This document shows, in pieces, positions 26,413-35,611 of a stretch of 64,000 nucleotides of DNA. The notes beneath the pieces are model-generated. The model was not told the DNA's origin, ran no database searches, and worked only from the letters and a program-made list of their open reading frames with translations. The stretch comes from Streptomyces sp. NBC_00690. Its GTDB lineage: Bacteria > Actinomycetota > Actinomycetes > Streptomycetales > Streptomycetaceae. The first letter of the stretch is position 1; every line of letters starts with the position of its first letter. The stretch spans positions 7,963,501 through 8,027,500 of the forward strand of contig NZ_CP109009.1 of NCBI RefSeq assembly GCF_036226685.1. Direction: 5' to 3'. The position numbers were made by a program, and so were the translations under genes.

Positions 26413-26892
26413 CTAACGCTCCGCCGCCCGCCGCAGCAGCGGTGTCAACCGGTAGTCGACGAGTTGGCGCATCACGAGGGCGGTGTTGGTGCGTTCCACG
26501 CCGGGAATGCCCAGGATCTGACCCGCGACACGGTAGAGGTCGTCTGCGTCGGTGGCGACGACGTGCACGAGCAGATCGGTCTCGCCCGAGAGGCCGTACA
26601 CCTGGAGCACTTCGGGGACGGCCGCGAGAGCCCGTGCGACCTCGTCCAACCGGCGCTGGGTGACCTGGGTGGTCACGAAGGCGGTCAGGGGATAGCCCAA
26701 GGCCGCAGGATCGACCCGACGTGCGAAGGAGCGCAGCGTGGCGTTCCGGTCGAGCGAGGCCAGACGGGCCTGAACGGTGTTGCGACTCAACCCGCTCTGT
26801 TCCGCGAGTGCGACGGTCGTGGCACGGGGGTGCTCGGTGAGCGCCAACAGCAGACGGGCGTCGGTGGGATCGATCCGTTCGGGCTTGGGCAC
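26413..26892 (-). CDS. Lrp/AsnC family regulator
   Basis: This 159-residue protein has an AsnC-type helix-turn-helix (IDPTDARLLLALTEHPRATT, LAEQSGLSRNTVQARLASLD) and a C-terminal RAM ligand-binding domain (VYGLSGETDLLVHVVATDAD, VERTNTALVMRQLVDYRLTP). I prefer the GTG at 26892, where VPKPERIDPTDA begins as in relatives; an ATG at 26934 would add 14 residues. It faces the E1-like gene at 27161 and probably regulates it in response to an amino acid or keto acid. Confidence 0.87.
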   Translation of the reverse strand: MPKPERIDPTDARLLLALTEHPRATTVALAEQSGLSRNTVQARLASLDRNATLRSFARRVDPAALGYPLTAFVTTQVTQRRLDEVARALAAVPEVLQVYGLSGETDLLVHVVATDADDLYRVAGQILGIPGVERTNTALVMRQLVDYRLTPLLRRAAER

Positions 26893-27160
26893 GATGCTGC
26901 CTTTCGAGAAGGATGAAGGCCGGCGATTGGGCATTCTGCTCAATTTCCTGGCAGGACCTTGTGCACATTCTGATGTGGTGATGTCCTCAATGCAACAACT
27001 GCACCATCCTGGGAGCGCTGCACCGACTGTGACCCGGTCGGTCCGACCCGCCCCGGGGCAGTTCTGCTCCGTGTGTCTGCCACACGCCCCCCTTTCTCTC
27101 TTTTCCAGCACGGTGCCTCCCTTTTCACGGGGGCGCCGGGCGTGAGGAGGCCCGTTTCCC

Positions 27161-29488
27161 ATGTCCACTGCAGCTGAGACCCGTCGGCGTTCCGCCACCG
27201 ATCCCTTCGCCACCCTCGGTGAGGTCGAAGATCGTGTGTTGTGGCTTGCCAGCGCGATCGTCGACCACGCGAACCGGGTACGGCCCAACTCATCGGGTCT
27301 GAAGGTGGGCGGCCACCAGGCGTCGTCCGCATCGATGGTGTCCATCATGACCGCACTGTGGTTTCGCCACCTGCGTCCTGAGGACCGGGTGTCGGTCAAA
27401 CCGCACGCCTCCCCGGTGCTTCACGCCATCAACTTCCTCCTCGGCGAACTGGACGCCTCGTACCTCCCGACGCTGCGCGCCTGGGGCGGACTGCAGAGCT
27501 ATCCGAGCCGCTCGAAGGATCCTGATCCGGTTGACTACTCCACCGGCTCGGTCGGCATCGGCGCCACGGCCACGATCTGGGGGGCCCTGGCCCGCCGGTA
27601 CGCAGACCAGTCCGGCGACGGTGGCTTCAAGGGCCGGCAGTTCGCCCTGGTGGGAGATGCCGAGCTCGACGAGGGAGCGGTCTGGGAGGCGGTGCTCGAC
27701 CCACAGGTCGCTGAACTGGGCGAGTTGGTGTGGATCGTGGACCTCAACCGACAGTCCCTGGACCGCGTCGTTCCGAACATCGCCGCGGACCGGCTCCGGA
27801 GCATGTTCGCGGCAGCGGGTTGGCAGGTCCTCACACTCAAGTACGGCACGCTGCTCGAAGAGCTGTTCACCCGCCCCGGAGGGGACGCCCTGCGCTCCCG
27901 GATCGACAGCATGTCCAATCCCGAGTACCAGCGACTGCTGCGCTGCCCTGCGGACGAGCTGCGCGAGCGGCTGCCGGGAACCGGGCCGGACGCCGACCGG
28001 ATCGCCGACCTGCTGGCCCAACTCGACGACGCACTGCTGACCGACGCGATGCGCAACCTGGGCGGGCACGACATGTCCGCGCTGGACACGGCCCTGTCCG
28101 AGATCGACGACAGCCGACCCACCGTTCTTCTCGCCTACACCGTCAAGGGCTATGGCCTGCCGTCCCAGGGCCATCCGCAGAACCACTCCTCACTGCTGAC
28201 GGAGCGGCAGATGCGGGAACTCGCTGACCGGGTCGGGACGGACCTCGACCAGCCCTGGACCGGTTTCGCGCCTGATTCCGCGGCGGGACGGCTCTGCTCG
28301 GACGCCGCGACGCGTCTGCACCGTGACGACCCGGCTCCGGTGACCCCGCCCGCCCTCCCTCTCGACATCGGCCGCACTCCGGCGGGCACGGCGACCACCC
28401 AAGCGGCGTTGGGCCGTGTGCTGCTCGATCTGACCAGGTCCGCACCGGAAGCCGCCCGCAGGGTGGTGACCGTGAGCCCGGACGTCAGCTCGTCGACCAA
28501 TCTGGGCGGCTGGGTGAACAAGGTCGGAGTCTGGTCCGCAGGGGAGCGTACGGACTGGTTCGCCGACGATCCAGAAACCATCCTGCACTGGCGCGAGAAG
28601 CCGACCGGGCAACACATCGAACTGGGCATCGCCGAAACCAACCTGGTCGGGCTGCTCGGAGAGCTCGGCGCGACCTGGAGCCGTTGGGGCGAGCCCCTGC
28701 TGCCGATCGGGGTGATGTACGACCCCTTCGTCCAACGGGCCCTGGAACCATGGTCCTTCGGCATCTACGCAGGCGGCCAGTCGATCCTGGTCGGCACTCC
28801 ATCCGGTGTCACCCTCGCACCCGAGGGCGGGGCGCACCAGTCCATCACCACTCCGTCCCTCGGTGTGGAACAACCCGGCTGCGTCACCTACGAACCGGCC
28901 TTCGCCATCGACACGGAGTGGACGCTGCTGGCCTCCCTCGCCAGGCTGGGACGGCCTGATGGCACCTCCGCCTATCTGCGGCTCTCCACCCGTCCGGTCG
29001 ATCAGAACCTGGCCGTCGTGCCCACGGACCCGGCCGCCCGCGAACGCCGTAGGCAGCAGGTCGTCGCGGGTGCCTATCCCCTTCTGCGCTGCGAGGGCGC
29101 CGAGGTCACCATCGCCGCCATGGGTGCGATGGTGACCGAAGCCCTCGCCGCAGCCGAGCGACTGCGCCTGATGGGAATCGCCACGGACGTGGTCTGCGTG
29201 ACCAGTCCGGGACTGATCTTCAGGGCACTGAACTCCCGCCTCGGACAGGACGACGCCCCCGACTGGATCCTCGACCAGGTCTTCCCCGCCGACCGGGCAA
29301 CCCCGCTCGTCACCGTCCTGGACGGACACCCCCACACACTGGCGTTCCTCTCCACCATCCACCACGTGCCGCTGCGCACCCTGGGGGTCACCGGCTTCGG
29401 GCAGTCCGGCTCGCTGGAGGAGGTCTACCGCTACCACCGGATCGACACCGACAGCATCATCCGAGCCGCCCTCGACCTCACCCGCTAG
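27161..29488 (+). CDS. Pyruvate dehydrogenase E1-like / transketolase-like enzyme
   Basis: This 775-residue thiamine-diphosphate enzyme is organised like homodimeric AceE: an N-terminal cofactor domain with VGDAELDEGAVWEAV and VDLNRQSLDRVV (the GDG...N cofactor motif), a central pyrimidine domain (QHIELGIAETNLVGLLGELG), and a C-terminal transketolase domain (LDGHPHTLAFLSTIHHVPLR). It is shorter than typical AceE (about 900 residues). AGGAGG lies 10 bases before the ATG. No E2 or E3 gene is adjacent, so it either borrows them or acts alone as a transketolase or decarboxylase on a branched or aromatic keto acid. Confidence 0.85.
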   Translation: MSTAAETRRRSATDPFATLGEVEDRVLWLASAIVDHANRVRPNSSGLKVGGHQASSASMVSIMTALWFRHLRPEDRVSVKPHASPVLHAINFLLGELDASYLPTLRAWGGLQSYPSRSKDPDPVDYSTGSVGIGATATIWGALARRYADQSGDGGFKGRQFALVGDAELDEGAVWEAVLDPQVAELGELVWIVDLNRQSLDRVVPNIAADRLRSMFAAAGWQVLTLKYGTLLEELFTRPGGDALRSRIDSMSNPEYQRLLRCPADELRERLPGTGPDADRIADLLAQLDDALLTDAMRNLGGHDMSALDTALSEIDDSRPTVLLAYTVKGYGLPSQGHPQNHSSLLTERQMRELADRVGTDLDQPWTGFAPDSAAGRLCSDAATRLHRDDPAPVTPPALPLDIGRTPAGTATTQAALGRVLLDLTRSAPEAARRVVTVSPDVSSSTNLGGWVNKVGVWSAGERTDWFADDPETILHWREKPTGQHIELGIAETNLVGLLGELGATWSRWGEPLLPIGVMYDPFVQRALEPWSFGIYAGGQSILVGTPSGVTLAPEGGAHQSITTPSLGVEQPGCVTYEPAFAIDTEWTLLASLARLGRPDGTSAYLRLSTRPVDQNLAVVPTDPAARERRRQQVVAGAYPLLRCEGAEVTIAAMGAMVTEALAAAERLRLMGIATDVVCVTSPGLIFRALNSRLGQDDAPDWILDQVFPADRATPLVTVLDGHPHTLAFLSTIHHVPLRTLGVTGFGQSGSLEEVYRYHRIDTDSIIRAALDLTR

Positions 29489-29822
29489 CGCACCCCGGAG
29501 CACGGACACAACCACCCCCGCGGCCCACCTCGGAGTCCCGCCCCCGGGCACGGACGCCTCTTCGGCACCCCAGACATCGGGGACAGGCAGGTCGCAGATC
29601 CCGGTCAAGAGCTGCCAGAAGGGATGGGGTGGGCTGTGTCCGCTCTCGGATTCAGCAGAATGGTGGGCAGCGCGGGGCGGGCCAGCGCTCGCACGGGTCG
29701 ACAGCGGCACCGAGATCCCACGTGGAGCGTGTCGATATCGTGTGGGAGGTGGACTTCGCCTGTGGTCTCTGTGTCTTCTGCGGCGGGGATCTGCTGTGGG
29801 AGTGGGAGGTTAGGGGGCCTGG
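29489..29822. other. Intergenic region, nothing recognised
   Basis: These 334 bases between the E1-like gene and the next small gene show no convincing gene, repeat or strong hairpin. A GGGAGTGGGAGG stretch just before 29823 provides the next gene's ribosome site. Confidence 0.4.
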
Positions 29823-30233
29823 GTGACTGGTCAGACGGCGAAGACCTCATCGCGGTGCGAGTGCGGCAGCATGGCGGTGCGCCAGGTGAACCAGTTCGTC
29901 CTTCACGATGAGCTGTGGTGGGACTCGGAGCTTTCTTGCGGATCCTGCGGCGCCCACCTGTGCGAACACGCGGGTCGGGGACCAGCGCCTGATGACGTCC
30001 GGGAGGCTCTCCTTGCGGCGCACGGACCCGTCCGACTCCGGTTGGTCGCTCCGGTTCCCGGCCTTGTCCCGGTGTTGAAGGTCATTCGGGAGGTCTCAGC
30101 GGTCTCGTTGTCGCGCGCTCGTGAGCTGGTGGGGGAGCTGGGCCGCGATGGCCTGGTGGGGACCTTGTCGGAGATGGAATTCCTCAAAGCCCGGCTGCAA
30201 CTGCGCGGAGTTCACGTCGACATCGATCGATAG
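29823..30233 (+). CDS. Hypothetical protein with Cys motifs and L7/L12-like C-terminus
   Basis: This 136-residue protein starts at GTG. The N-terminal part carries SRCECGS and LSCGSCGAHLCEH, a four-to-six cysteine pattern that could hold zinc. The C-terminal half, VPVLKVIREVSAVSLSRARE, closely resembles the helix-turn region of the ribosomal L7/L12 C-terminal domain, used in Streptomyces by several small proteins outside the ribosome. No operon partner is evident. Function unknown; protein or RNA binding is conceivable. Confidence 0.65.
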   Translation: MTGQTAKTSSRCECGSMAVRQVNQFVLHDELWWDSELSCGSCGAHLCEHAGRGPAPDDVREALLAAHGPVRLRLVAPVPGLVPVLKVIREVSAVSLSRARELVGELGRDGLVGTLSEMEFLKARLQLRGVHVDIDR

Positions 30234-30588
30234 CTATCCCCCCAGAAGCACTGATAGAGAACCTCGACGAACGCATCACCTCCGACTCCGCGGTACAGGA
30301 ATGCGTCTGCCTTCTCGCGGCCGAGGTGGCCCAGAGTCTGGCCATCGACGTGAACGAGGCGGCCAGCGCCCACGATTCCCTCACCACCGCAGGGCTCCAT
30401 GACCGGTGTCATGGAGCCCTGCGGACCTTCAGGCCCGTCGGGAGGAGGCCCAGCCGCAGCATGGAAACATGATCGCGATGAGGTCAGCCGCCATGATTAA
30501 CTCGTTCGGGTCGACGGTTGATTCCAGCCTTGGCGCGGAGTCTTCTGTCGAAGCCGTTCTGTTCACCCTCAGAAAGTTACGGGGAAAC

Positions 30589-30987
30589 GTGAAGACTGCA
30601 ACTCGCATGATGGCCACGACTGTCAGCGCCATAGCGCTGATGGGGGCGTCCGTCACCGTCGCTGAAGCCCAGGCTGCACCTCGTGCCGCTGCCGCCACCG
30701 GTGTTTGGCACTGCTCAGGCGCCAAGATTTCGCGGTGCATCGAGAAGGTCGCCGCGAACAAGGTTCGGGTCAACTTCGTCAACAAGACGAACAAGGCCGT
30801 CAAGGGGCGGTTCGGTGTGACGTGCCAGGGGAGTTCGGGCCAGCGCGTCTATGAGTTGAAGAAGAACCTCTCGGCGCGCGGCGGCTACCTCTCCGGCACG
30901 ATCACCTGCCCCGGCGGGTTGAGGGACTATGCCTTCGGATGGCAGATCACCGCCGACACCTACTACAGCCCGACGATCAAGATCTGA
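30589..30987 (+). CDS. Small secreted protein
   Basis: This is a 132-residue exported protein: after the GTG start come Lys and Arg, a hydrophobic core (MMATTVSAIALMGASVTVAE) and the cleavage-like AQAAPRAAA. The mature part is about 95 residues with four cysteines (VWHCSGAKISRCIEKV, FGVTCQGSS, GTITCPGG), probably two disulfides in a small beta fold. The ribosome site (GGGGAA) is close to the GTG; the frame remains open upstream. No family is recognised. Confidence 0.65.
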   Translation: MKTATRMMATTVSAIALMGASVTVAEAQAAPRAAAATGVWHCSGAKISRCIEKVAANKVRVNFVNKTNKAVKGRFGVTCQGSSGQRVYELKKNLSARGGYLSGTITCPGGLRDYAFGWQITADTYYSPTIKI

Positions 30988-31057
30988 CGCCGTGCTCTTT
31001 GGCTGGGACGGGCCCTGACTGCTCGTCAGAAAATCGTCGGACCAGGGCCCGACGGGT

Positions 31058-31085
31058 GGCTCGGGGCGTCAGCCGGCCCCGAGCC
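31058..31085. terminator. Bidirectional hairpin terminator
   Basis: GGCTCGGGGC pairs perfectly with GCCCCGAGCC (10 bp, 8-base loop). It lies between the secreted protein gene and the convergent SMI1/KNR4 gene and can serve both. Confidence 0.6.
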
Positions 31086-31199
31086 CCCGCTGCCCCGGCA
31101 CCGACCAGCGGGGGCACCTCGCGCACTGACCCGTCCGCAGGGGCCCGGTGATGCGGTGCTCATGGCCCATCCGTGCCGAAGCGCACTGCAGGGTCCTCT

Positions 31200-31796
31200 T
31201 CACCCTTCTTGGTTCGACCAGGACAGGAAGTCCGCCCAGAACGTTGCTGTGGTGGCAACGACCCGTCGCTCCCCATCCGTTCTGTCCTGCGGGCGGCCGA
31301 ACTCCTGATGCACATAGTCAATGAGGTCGTATCCGTAGGGGATGATGTCGCCGCCGCGGATCGACAACACCGGGTGGGCGAATGTTGCCCGGCCTGCGGG
31401 CAGGTAGCGATGCGAATAGATCGGAACCAGCCGCGGTACTGACGCCAAGCGCGTCCTTGCATTGGCCACGGAGTCTGCCCGTCCGGCAGGACGTGTGCCC
31501 CAACTCGGATGCCAGTAGCCCGCCTCCATGACCGCGAAGATCACACCCTCAACAGGCCGGTCGAGCCAGGTGTGAAGCTGGGCGGCTTTGACAGAGCGCC
31601 AATCGGGCCAGCCTCCCCCCGTGGGCAGCCCCACCCCGAGGAAGGCGCGGTGGTCGTCGGCGAATTCGAACCCGAACCGCGCTTCGACGTCGGTCAACTC
31701 CTGCTCCGTCAGGCCCGGGCGGATCTCGGTGTGCCCGAGCCGAGCCAGCAGGCGTGCGGCCTTGGCGCCGAGCTTCACCCCAAAAGTGCTGACCAT
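31200..31796 (-). CDS. SMI1/KNR4 family protein
   Basis: This 198-residue soluble protein has the SMI1/KNR4 signature: LTEQELTDVEARFGFEFADD then HRAFLGVGLPTGGGWPDWR, and later FAHPVLSIRGGDIIPYGYDL. Family members frequently act as immunity proteins against contact-dependent toxins or sit in toxin-immunity loci, but no toxin gene is adjacent here, so it may be an orphan. The ribosome site before the ATG is weak. Confidence 0.8.
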   Translation of the reverse strand: MVSTFGVKLGAKAARLLARLGHTEIRPGLTEQELTDVEARFGFEFADDHRAFLGVGLPTGGGWPDWRSVKAAQLHTWLDRPVEGVIFAVMEAGYWHPSWGTRPAGRADSVANARTRLASVPRLVPIYSHRYLPAGRATFAHPVLSIRGGDIIPYGYDLIDYVHQEFGRPQDRTDGERRVVATTATFWADFLSWSNQEG

Positions 31797-32114
31797 GTGC
31801 CCAGGCTACCGACCCTTGCCGTACAACCGAGGGCCAATGAGCACGAGCCCACCGACACGCACAGAACGCGTTGTGTTCTTGCGGACTGCTGGGCCCTCGT
31901 TCCCAACGCCGAGGGCGTCGATAGCGTGGTTGGGAGTGTCTCGTACGGTGCTCGTTGCGCCGCCTCCGCAGCAGGGCGCCATTCTCACCGTACGAAAAGG
32001 GTCTCGGCTGGCCCTCTTCCGATCGTTCCGTAGACCCTCGTCCTGCCCGCCGGGCCAATCACCGCTACGCTGGAGGAGGGATTTCGGGGGATTTCTTCCC
32101 ATCCGGAGTTCTCG

Positions 32115-34826
32115 ATGGTCAATCGGCGAAGGGAAAACGACACCGCGCTGACATCCGCGCTCCCCGCCCCGAGACGGATCGCGTGGTGGGTGTGGAGCGG
32201 AGTGGGGACCGCTGCGCTGCTCGCTCTCCTGACCCTGGCGGGAAAGGGCCACGAGGCGTGGAGCGGTGGTGACTGGGTTTGGGGCATCAGCGGCTGGTTG
32301 GCCCGGGTGTGCGGTGGCCTCGGCCAGGTGTTCGACCCCGACGGCGGCCTCATCCTCGGTCAGCGACTCGGGTTCCTCGCGGTGGCCCTCCTGGTCCTGT
32401 ACCTCTACTGGCGGGCAACGCGGGCGTTCCTCGCCTACAAGCCGGGCCCGGTGGATGTCCAGGAGCTCATCGACGCCACACCGCCGAGGTCTCTCACCCA
32501 CTCCGCCACTGATCTCACCGCCGAACTGCGCCAGCAGTTGTCCGACTGCAGCATGTACGCACCGACGACGCTGCCGGCTGAATCACCGCCCATGAGCTTT
32601 CTTGAGCTGGTCGGCGATGTGGAGCTCGGTGCCAAGTCGCTCGGCAGCGCCATACCGCGCCTGCTCAGCCGGCTCCGGCCCAAGCTCGCGTACCGGGTCG
32701 GCGGTGTGCTCCGGATCCGGGAGCAGGAGCCGGACCGGTTGGGTATGACCGTGACCGTCACCGCGTACGTGTTCGGCGGGTCCCGTTCGACCACGCTGTG
32801 GGGAAACGACTGGGACGAGGTCATCCGCAAGGTGGGTTGTTGGGTGATCAGCACACTCCTTCCGGTCACCCGTGCCGGGAGGCAACCTCCGTGGCGGAGG
32901 TGGTGGGGGCGCGAGCTCAGCCCCGAGCTGTACGCGTCGTACCAGAACGCCAACGAGCTGAGCCGGGCGGGCCGCTACCACGAGGCGCTGTCCCGCTACT
33001 ACGACGCCATCGCGCTCGACCCGGAGAACCCCCATCTGCGCAGCGAGTTGGCGGAGGTCCAGGAGAAGATGGGGCTGCACATCGACGCGCTGGAGACCTG
33101 TCAGCGGGCCCTCACTCTTGATGGACAGACCACCGGGCAGTACGCCAAACGACTGTGGCTGCGGCCGTGGGCTCCTAGTTGGCGCCGGCTGCGCTATCTG
33201 TTCCACCCTCACCGCTACCGCGAGGTGCTCGGTCTGCGGTACAGGAACGCCGTCATCCTGGGAACGTCCGAGGAAACGACGAAACAGTGGTTCGACACGG
33301 GCGAGGTCCGGGACGACGGCACGCGCGGGCGCTTGGCGGGCCTCATCGCGAACCGTTACTGGAGAGCGGCGATCGGACTCGTACCGAGCGGCACCGAGGA
33401 GAAGTGGCTCACCTGTGCGCTGAAGCCGCATCCCGACCGTACGACCGTTGCGTCCTCCCTCGATGAGGAACTGGTGCGCCTGGTCTTCCAGCGGGCCTCG
33501 ATGCAGGAGACGAACCGGCTGGCAGCCGACGACCGGTGGGCACGGCTCGCCGGCCTCTACTGGCCCGCACGAGTGGAGAGCGTCTTCCGGCTCCTGTCAC
33601 CGTTCTCCAGTGTGCAGAGTTACCTCGGACCGCGGCAGAGCGTGACCAGAGGGGCCTTCCGGATCAACCAGATCGTGTGGGCACCCCTCCGACTCGCCTG
33701 GTCCCTCGAACACGCCCGCTCGCATCATTCGGTCAACCTCGACCCGTCCCAGGGCTACCGCTGGCGCACCGGTCCCTCGGTGAGTACGGACATCGCTCCG
33801 CGGGAACTCGCAGACCTGATCAACAGGGCGCGGAGTCGACTGGTACTACTGCGTCGCGTGCTACCGCTGTGCCGCCGCAGCGACTGGCTGACCCGCTACA
33901 ACAGCGCCTGCGTGCACGCCGTTGCCCTGAAGGCGGGCAGCGCCACCGCCAACGTCACCGCCAACCGCGAAGGGGACGAGGAGACAGAGCAAGAGAGACA
34001 GCGAAGGGAAGGAAGGAGGGAGCTGCATGTGAAGTTCGCCGTCGAGGAACTTGAGCAAGCGGTTCTGCTTCCCCGGGGCGACTTCGCGACGATCGAGCGG
34101 ACCTGGATGGCCCATGAGGACCCGGATCTGGCATATCTCCGGAAGGACCCGCTGTTCCAGCGCTTTGAACTCACCGCATATCCAGGGGTGGAGATCCCGG
34201 CCGAAACGCCTCCGGACAACTGGACCGAGGCACAGATGAGGGCCTACGACCACCGGCTCCTCCAGGAGGCGGCCCATGTGATGGAAAGGGTGTGGGCCCT
34301 GCGCGGGATGGAGTCCAGCTTCGACATCCGGGTCGCGGCGGAATGGCTCCAGGGCGAATGCCTCATCTGGGATTCCGTGAAGAAGGTGACCGACCCCAAC
34401 CGACTGGGCCACTGGGAGGACCGCGTGGAGCTCATCGCTGCCGTCCGCAACAGCCACCCGGTACTGCCGGTCACGCCCGGCTTCCCTCCGTCGATGCTTT
34501 CGCGGGGGATGGCGAAGGACGACAGCAGGCATGTTCAGGTGACTCTGCGGGACCTTCAGAAGGACTTGCAAGGAAACGAAACCCACAGGTTGAAGATGGA
34601 GGAGGGGCAGGAGAGCTTCAGCAGGGCGACGGCCAATGGCGTGGCCTGGTTGAAGCCGAAGCCGGTCCACAACCTGTGCGTGGGTTACTCCGCGGTCTGG
34701 CAGACGCTTGCGGAATGGCTCGGCATGGATCGCTCGGAGCAGCACTTCCGGGACGCGCTCGGCAGAGTGCCCGAGCCCTCGACGGACGGACTGACCCAGC
34801 AGGGTGCCCCGGGACCCACGGCGTGA
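32115..34826 (+). CDS. Large membrane-anchored TPR protein of unknown function
   Basis: This 903-residue protein has GGAG 6 bases before its ATG. Two hydrophobic segments near the N-terminus (WWVWSGVGTAALLALLTLAG around residue 25, LGFLAVALLVLYLYW around residue 90) should anchor it with the bulk in the cytoplasm. About residues 275-335 contain tetratricopeptide-like helices (NELSRAGRYHEALSRYYDAI, MGLHIDALETCQRAL). The rest is helical and charged, without enzyme motifs I recognise. No adjacent genes share its strand closely. A scaffold or assembly role is only a guess. Confidence 0.75.
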   Translation: MVNRRRENDTALTSALPAPRRIAWWVWSGVGTAALLALLTLAGKGHEAWSGGDWVWGISGWLARVCGGLGQVFDPDGGLILGQRLGFLAVALLVLYLYWRATRAFLAYKPGPVDVQELIDATPPRSLTHSATDLTAELRQQLSDCSMYAPTTLPAESPPMSFLELVGDVELGAKSLGSAIPRLLSRLRPKLAYRVGGVLRIREQEPDRLGMTVTVTAYVFGGSRSTTLWGNDWDEVIRKVGCWVISTLLPVTRAGRQPPWRRWWGRELSPELYASYQNANELSRAGRYHEALSRYYDAIALDPENPHLRSELAEVQEKMGLHIDALETCQRALTLDGQTTGQYAKRLWLRPWAPSWRRLRYLFHPHRYREVLGLRYRNAVILGTSEETTKQWFDTGEVRDDGTRGRLAGLIANRYWRAAIGLVPSGTEEKWLTCALKPHPDRTTVASSLDEELVRLVFQRASMQETNRLAADDRWARLAGLYWPARVESVFRLLSPFSSVQSYLGPRQSVTRGAFRINQIVWAPLRLAWSLEHARSHHSVNLDPSQGYRWRTGPSVSTDIAPRELADLINRARSRLVLLRRVLPLCRRSDWLTRYNSACVHAVALKAGSATANVTANREGDEETEQERQRREGRRELHVKFAVEELEQAVLLPRGDFATIERTWMAHEDPDLAYLRKDPLFQRFELTAYPGVEIPAETPPDNWTEAQMRAYDHRLLQEAAHVMERVWALRGMESSFDIRVAAEWLQGECLIWDSVKKVTDPNRLGHWEDRVELIAAVRNSHPVLPVTPGFPPSMLSRGMAKDDSRHVQVTLRDLQKDLQGNETHRLKMEEGQESFSRATANGVAWLKPKPVHNLCVGYSAVWQTLAEWLGMDRSEQHFRDALGRVPEPSTDGLTQQGAPGPTA

Positions 34827-35041
34827 CCGGGTGGGCCTGGCGACATGGTCGTCGTGCTCGACCACCTGCGTGACGCTCAACTCCGCGGACCTTGCTCTCG
34901 CCGGTACCCGTGCCCATACCCGTTCGTGTCCACAACCGCCAGTACGGGGCGGGACCCCGGTGGTGGCGATGGCGGCCGTGCCAGGAAGGCGCGGCCGCCA
35001 TGACGGCGGTGCTGCCGGTCCGCGTACCGGCAGCGATCCGG

Positions 35042-35611
35042 TCAGCGTGGACGGCTCCCGCGAGCGATCCGCCCATGCTGCGACCCGGATCTCTCCTTGC
35101 TCAGGACGGCCTTGGCGACAACGTGCGCCGTTGCCAGACCGACCGGGAAGAGCACGGCAGCCGCCGCGCTGGCCCGTCCCAGGTCGTGCGGGACGTCCGA
35201 CCGCAGGAGTTCCCGCCAGGCCCACAGGGAGAACGGCAGCACCACCACAGGCGCGGTGGCCACCCCCGGCGTGTAGCCCCGGAGGGCAAGGCTCTGCCCG
35301 AGGTGGATGAGACCGTGCCACCCGTATCCGGCCAGCGCCGCCTGGTAGAGCCGGGATCGCCCCCCGGTGCGGTGGCCGTCGGCCGCGGCGGCGGCCATGA
35401 CCAACCCCATCAGGCCGATCGCGGTACGGACCCGGCCGGGCGTCATATCGTCGCGCAGCCGGTCCCAGGTCTCCTGCCGCACCCTGGGAAACCGCTCCTG
35501 GAGTCGGGGCAGGTTCTGCCGCAGCCACCGCGCCATGACGGCCGCTTCCTCCGCCTCGTGGAGCGTCCAGGCCGCGAAAAGCCCCCAGGTCGCCGCCGTG
35601 CGCACGGCCAT
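35042..35611 (-). CDS. HXXEE domain membrane protein
   Basis: This 189-residue protein carries the HXXEE motif at its start (FAAWTLHEAEEAAVMARWL) and several hydrophobic segments (AIGLMGLVMAAAAADG, TAPVVVLPFSLWAWREL, AAAAVLFPVGLATAHVVAK) with conserved-looking WHGLIHLGQSLALRGYTPG. These match the HXXEE family of small membrane proteins of unknown, possibly metal-dependent, function. The start overlaps the stop of the FAD-oxidoreductase remnant by one base (TGATG), indicating a former operon. Confidence 0.8.
   Translation of the reverse strand: MAVRTAATWGLFAAWTLHEAEEAAVMARWLRQNLPRLQERFPRVRQETWDRLRDDMTPGRVRTAIGLMGLVMAAAAADGHRTGGRSRLYQAALAGYGWHGLIHLGQSLALRGYTPGVATAPVVVLPFSLWAWRELLRSDVPHDLGRASAAAAVLFPVGLATAHVVAKAVLSKERSGSQHGRIARGSRPR

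Noticed and set aside
30232..30472. An open frame reading EALIENLDERITSDSAVQEC and further helical protein-like sequence
   Set aside because: It has no ATG, or GTG with a ribosome site, near its beginning, and no family resemblance; it may be a remnant but cannot be supported as a gene.
31200..31796. Toxin-immunity locus around the SMI1/KNR4 protein
   Set aside because: No gene with a toxin, polymorphic C-terminal or secretion-related domain is adjacent; the family alone does not establish immunity function.
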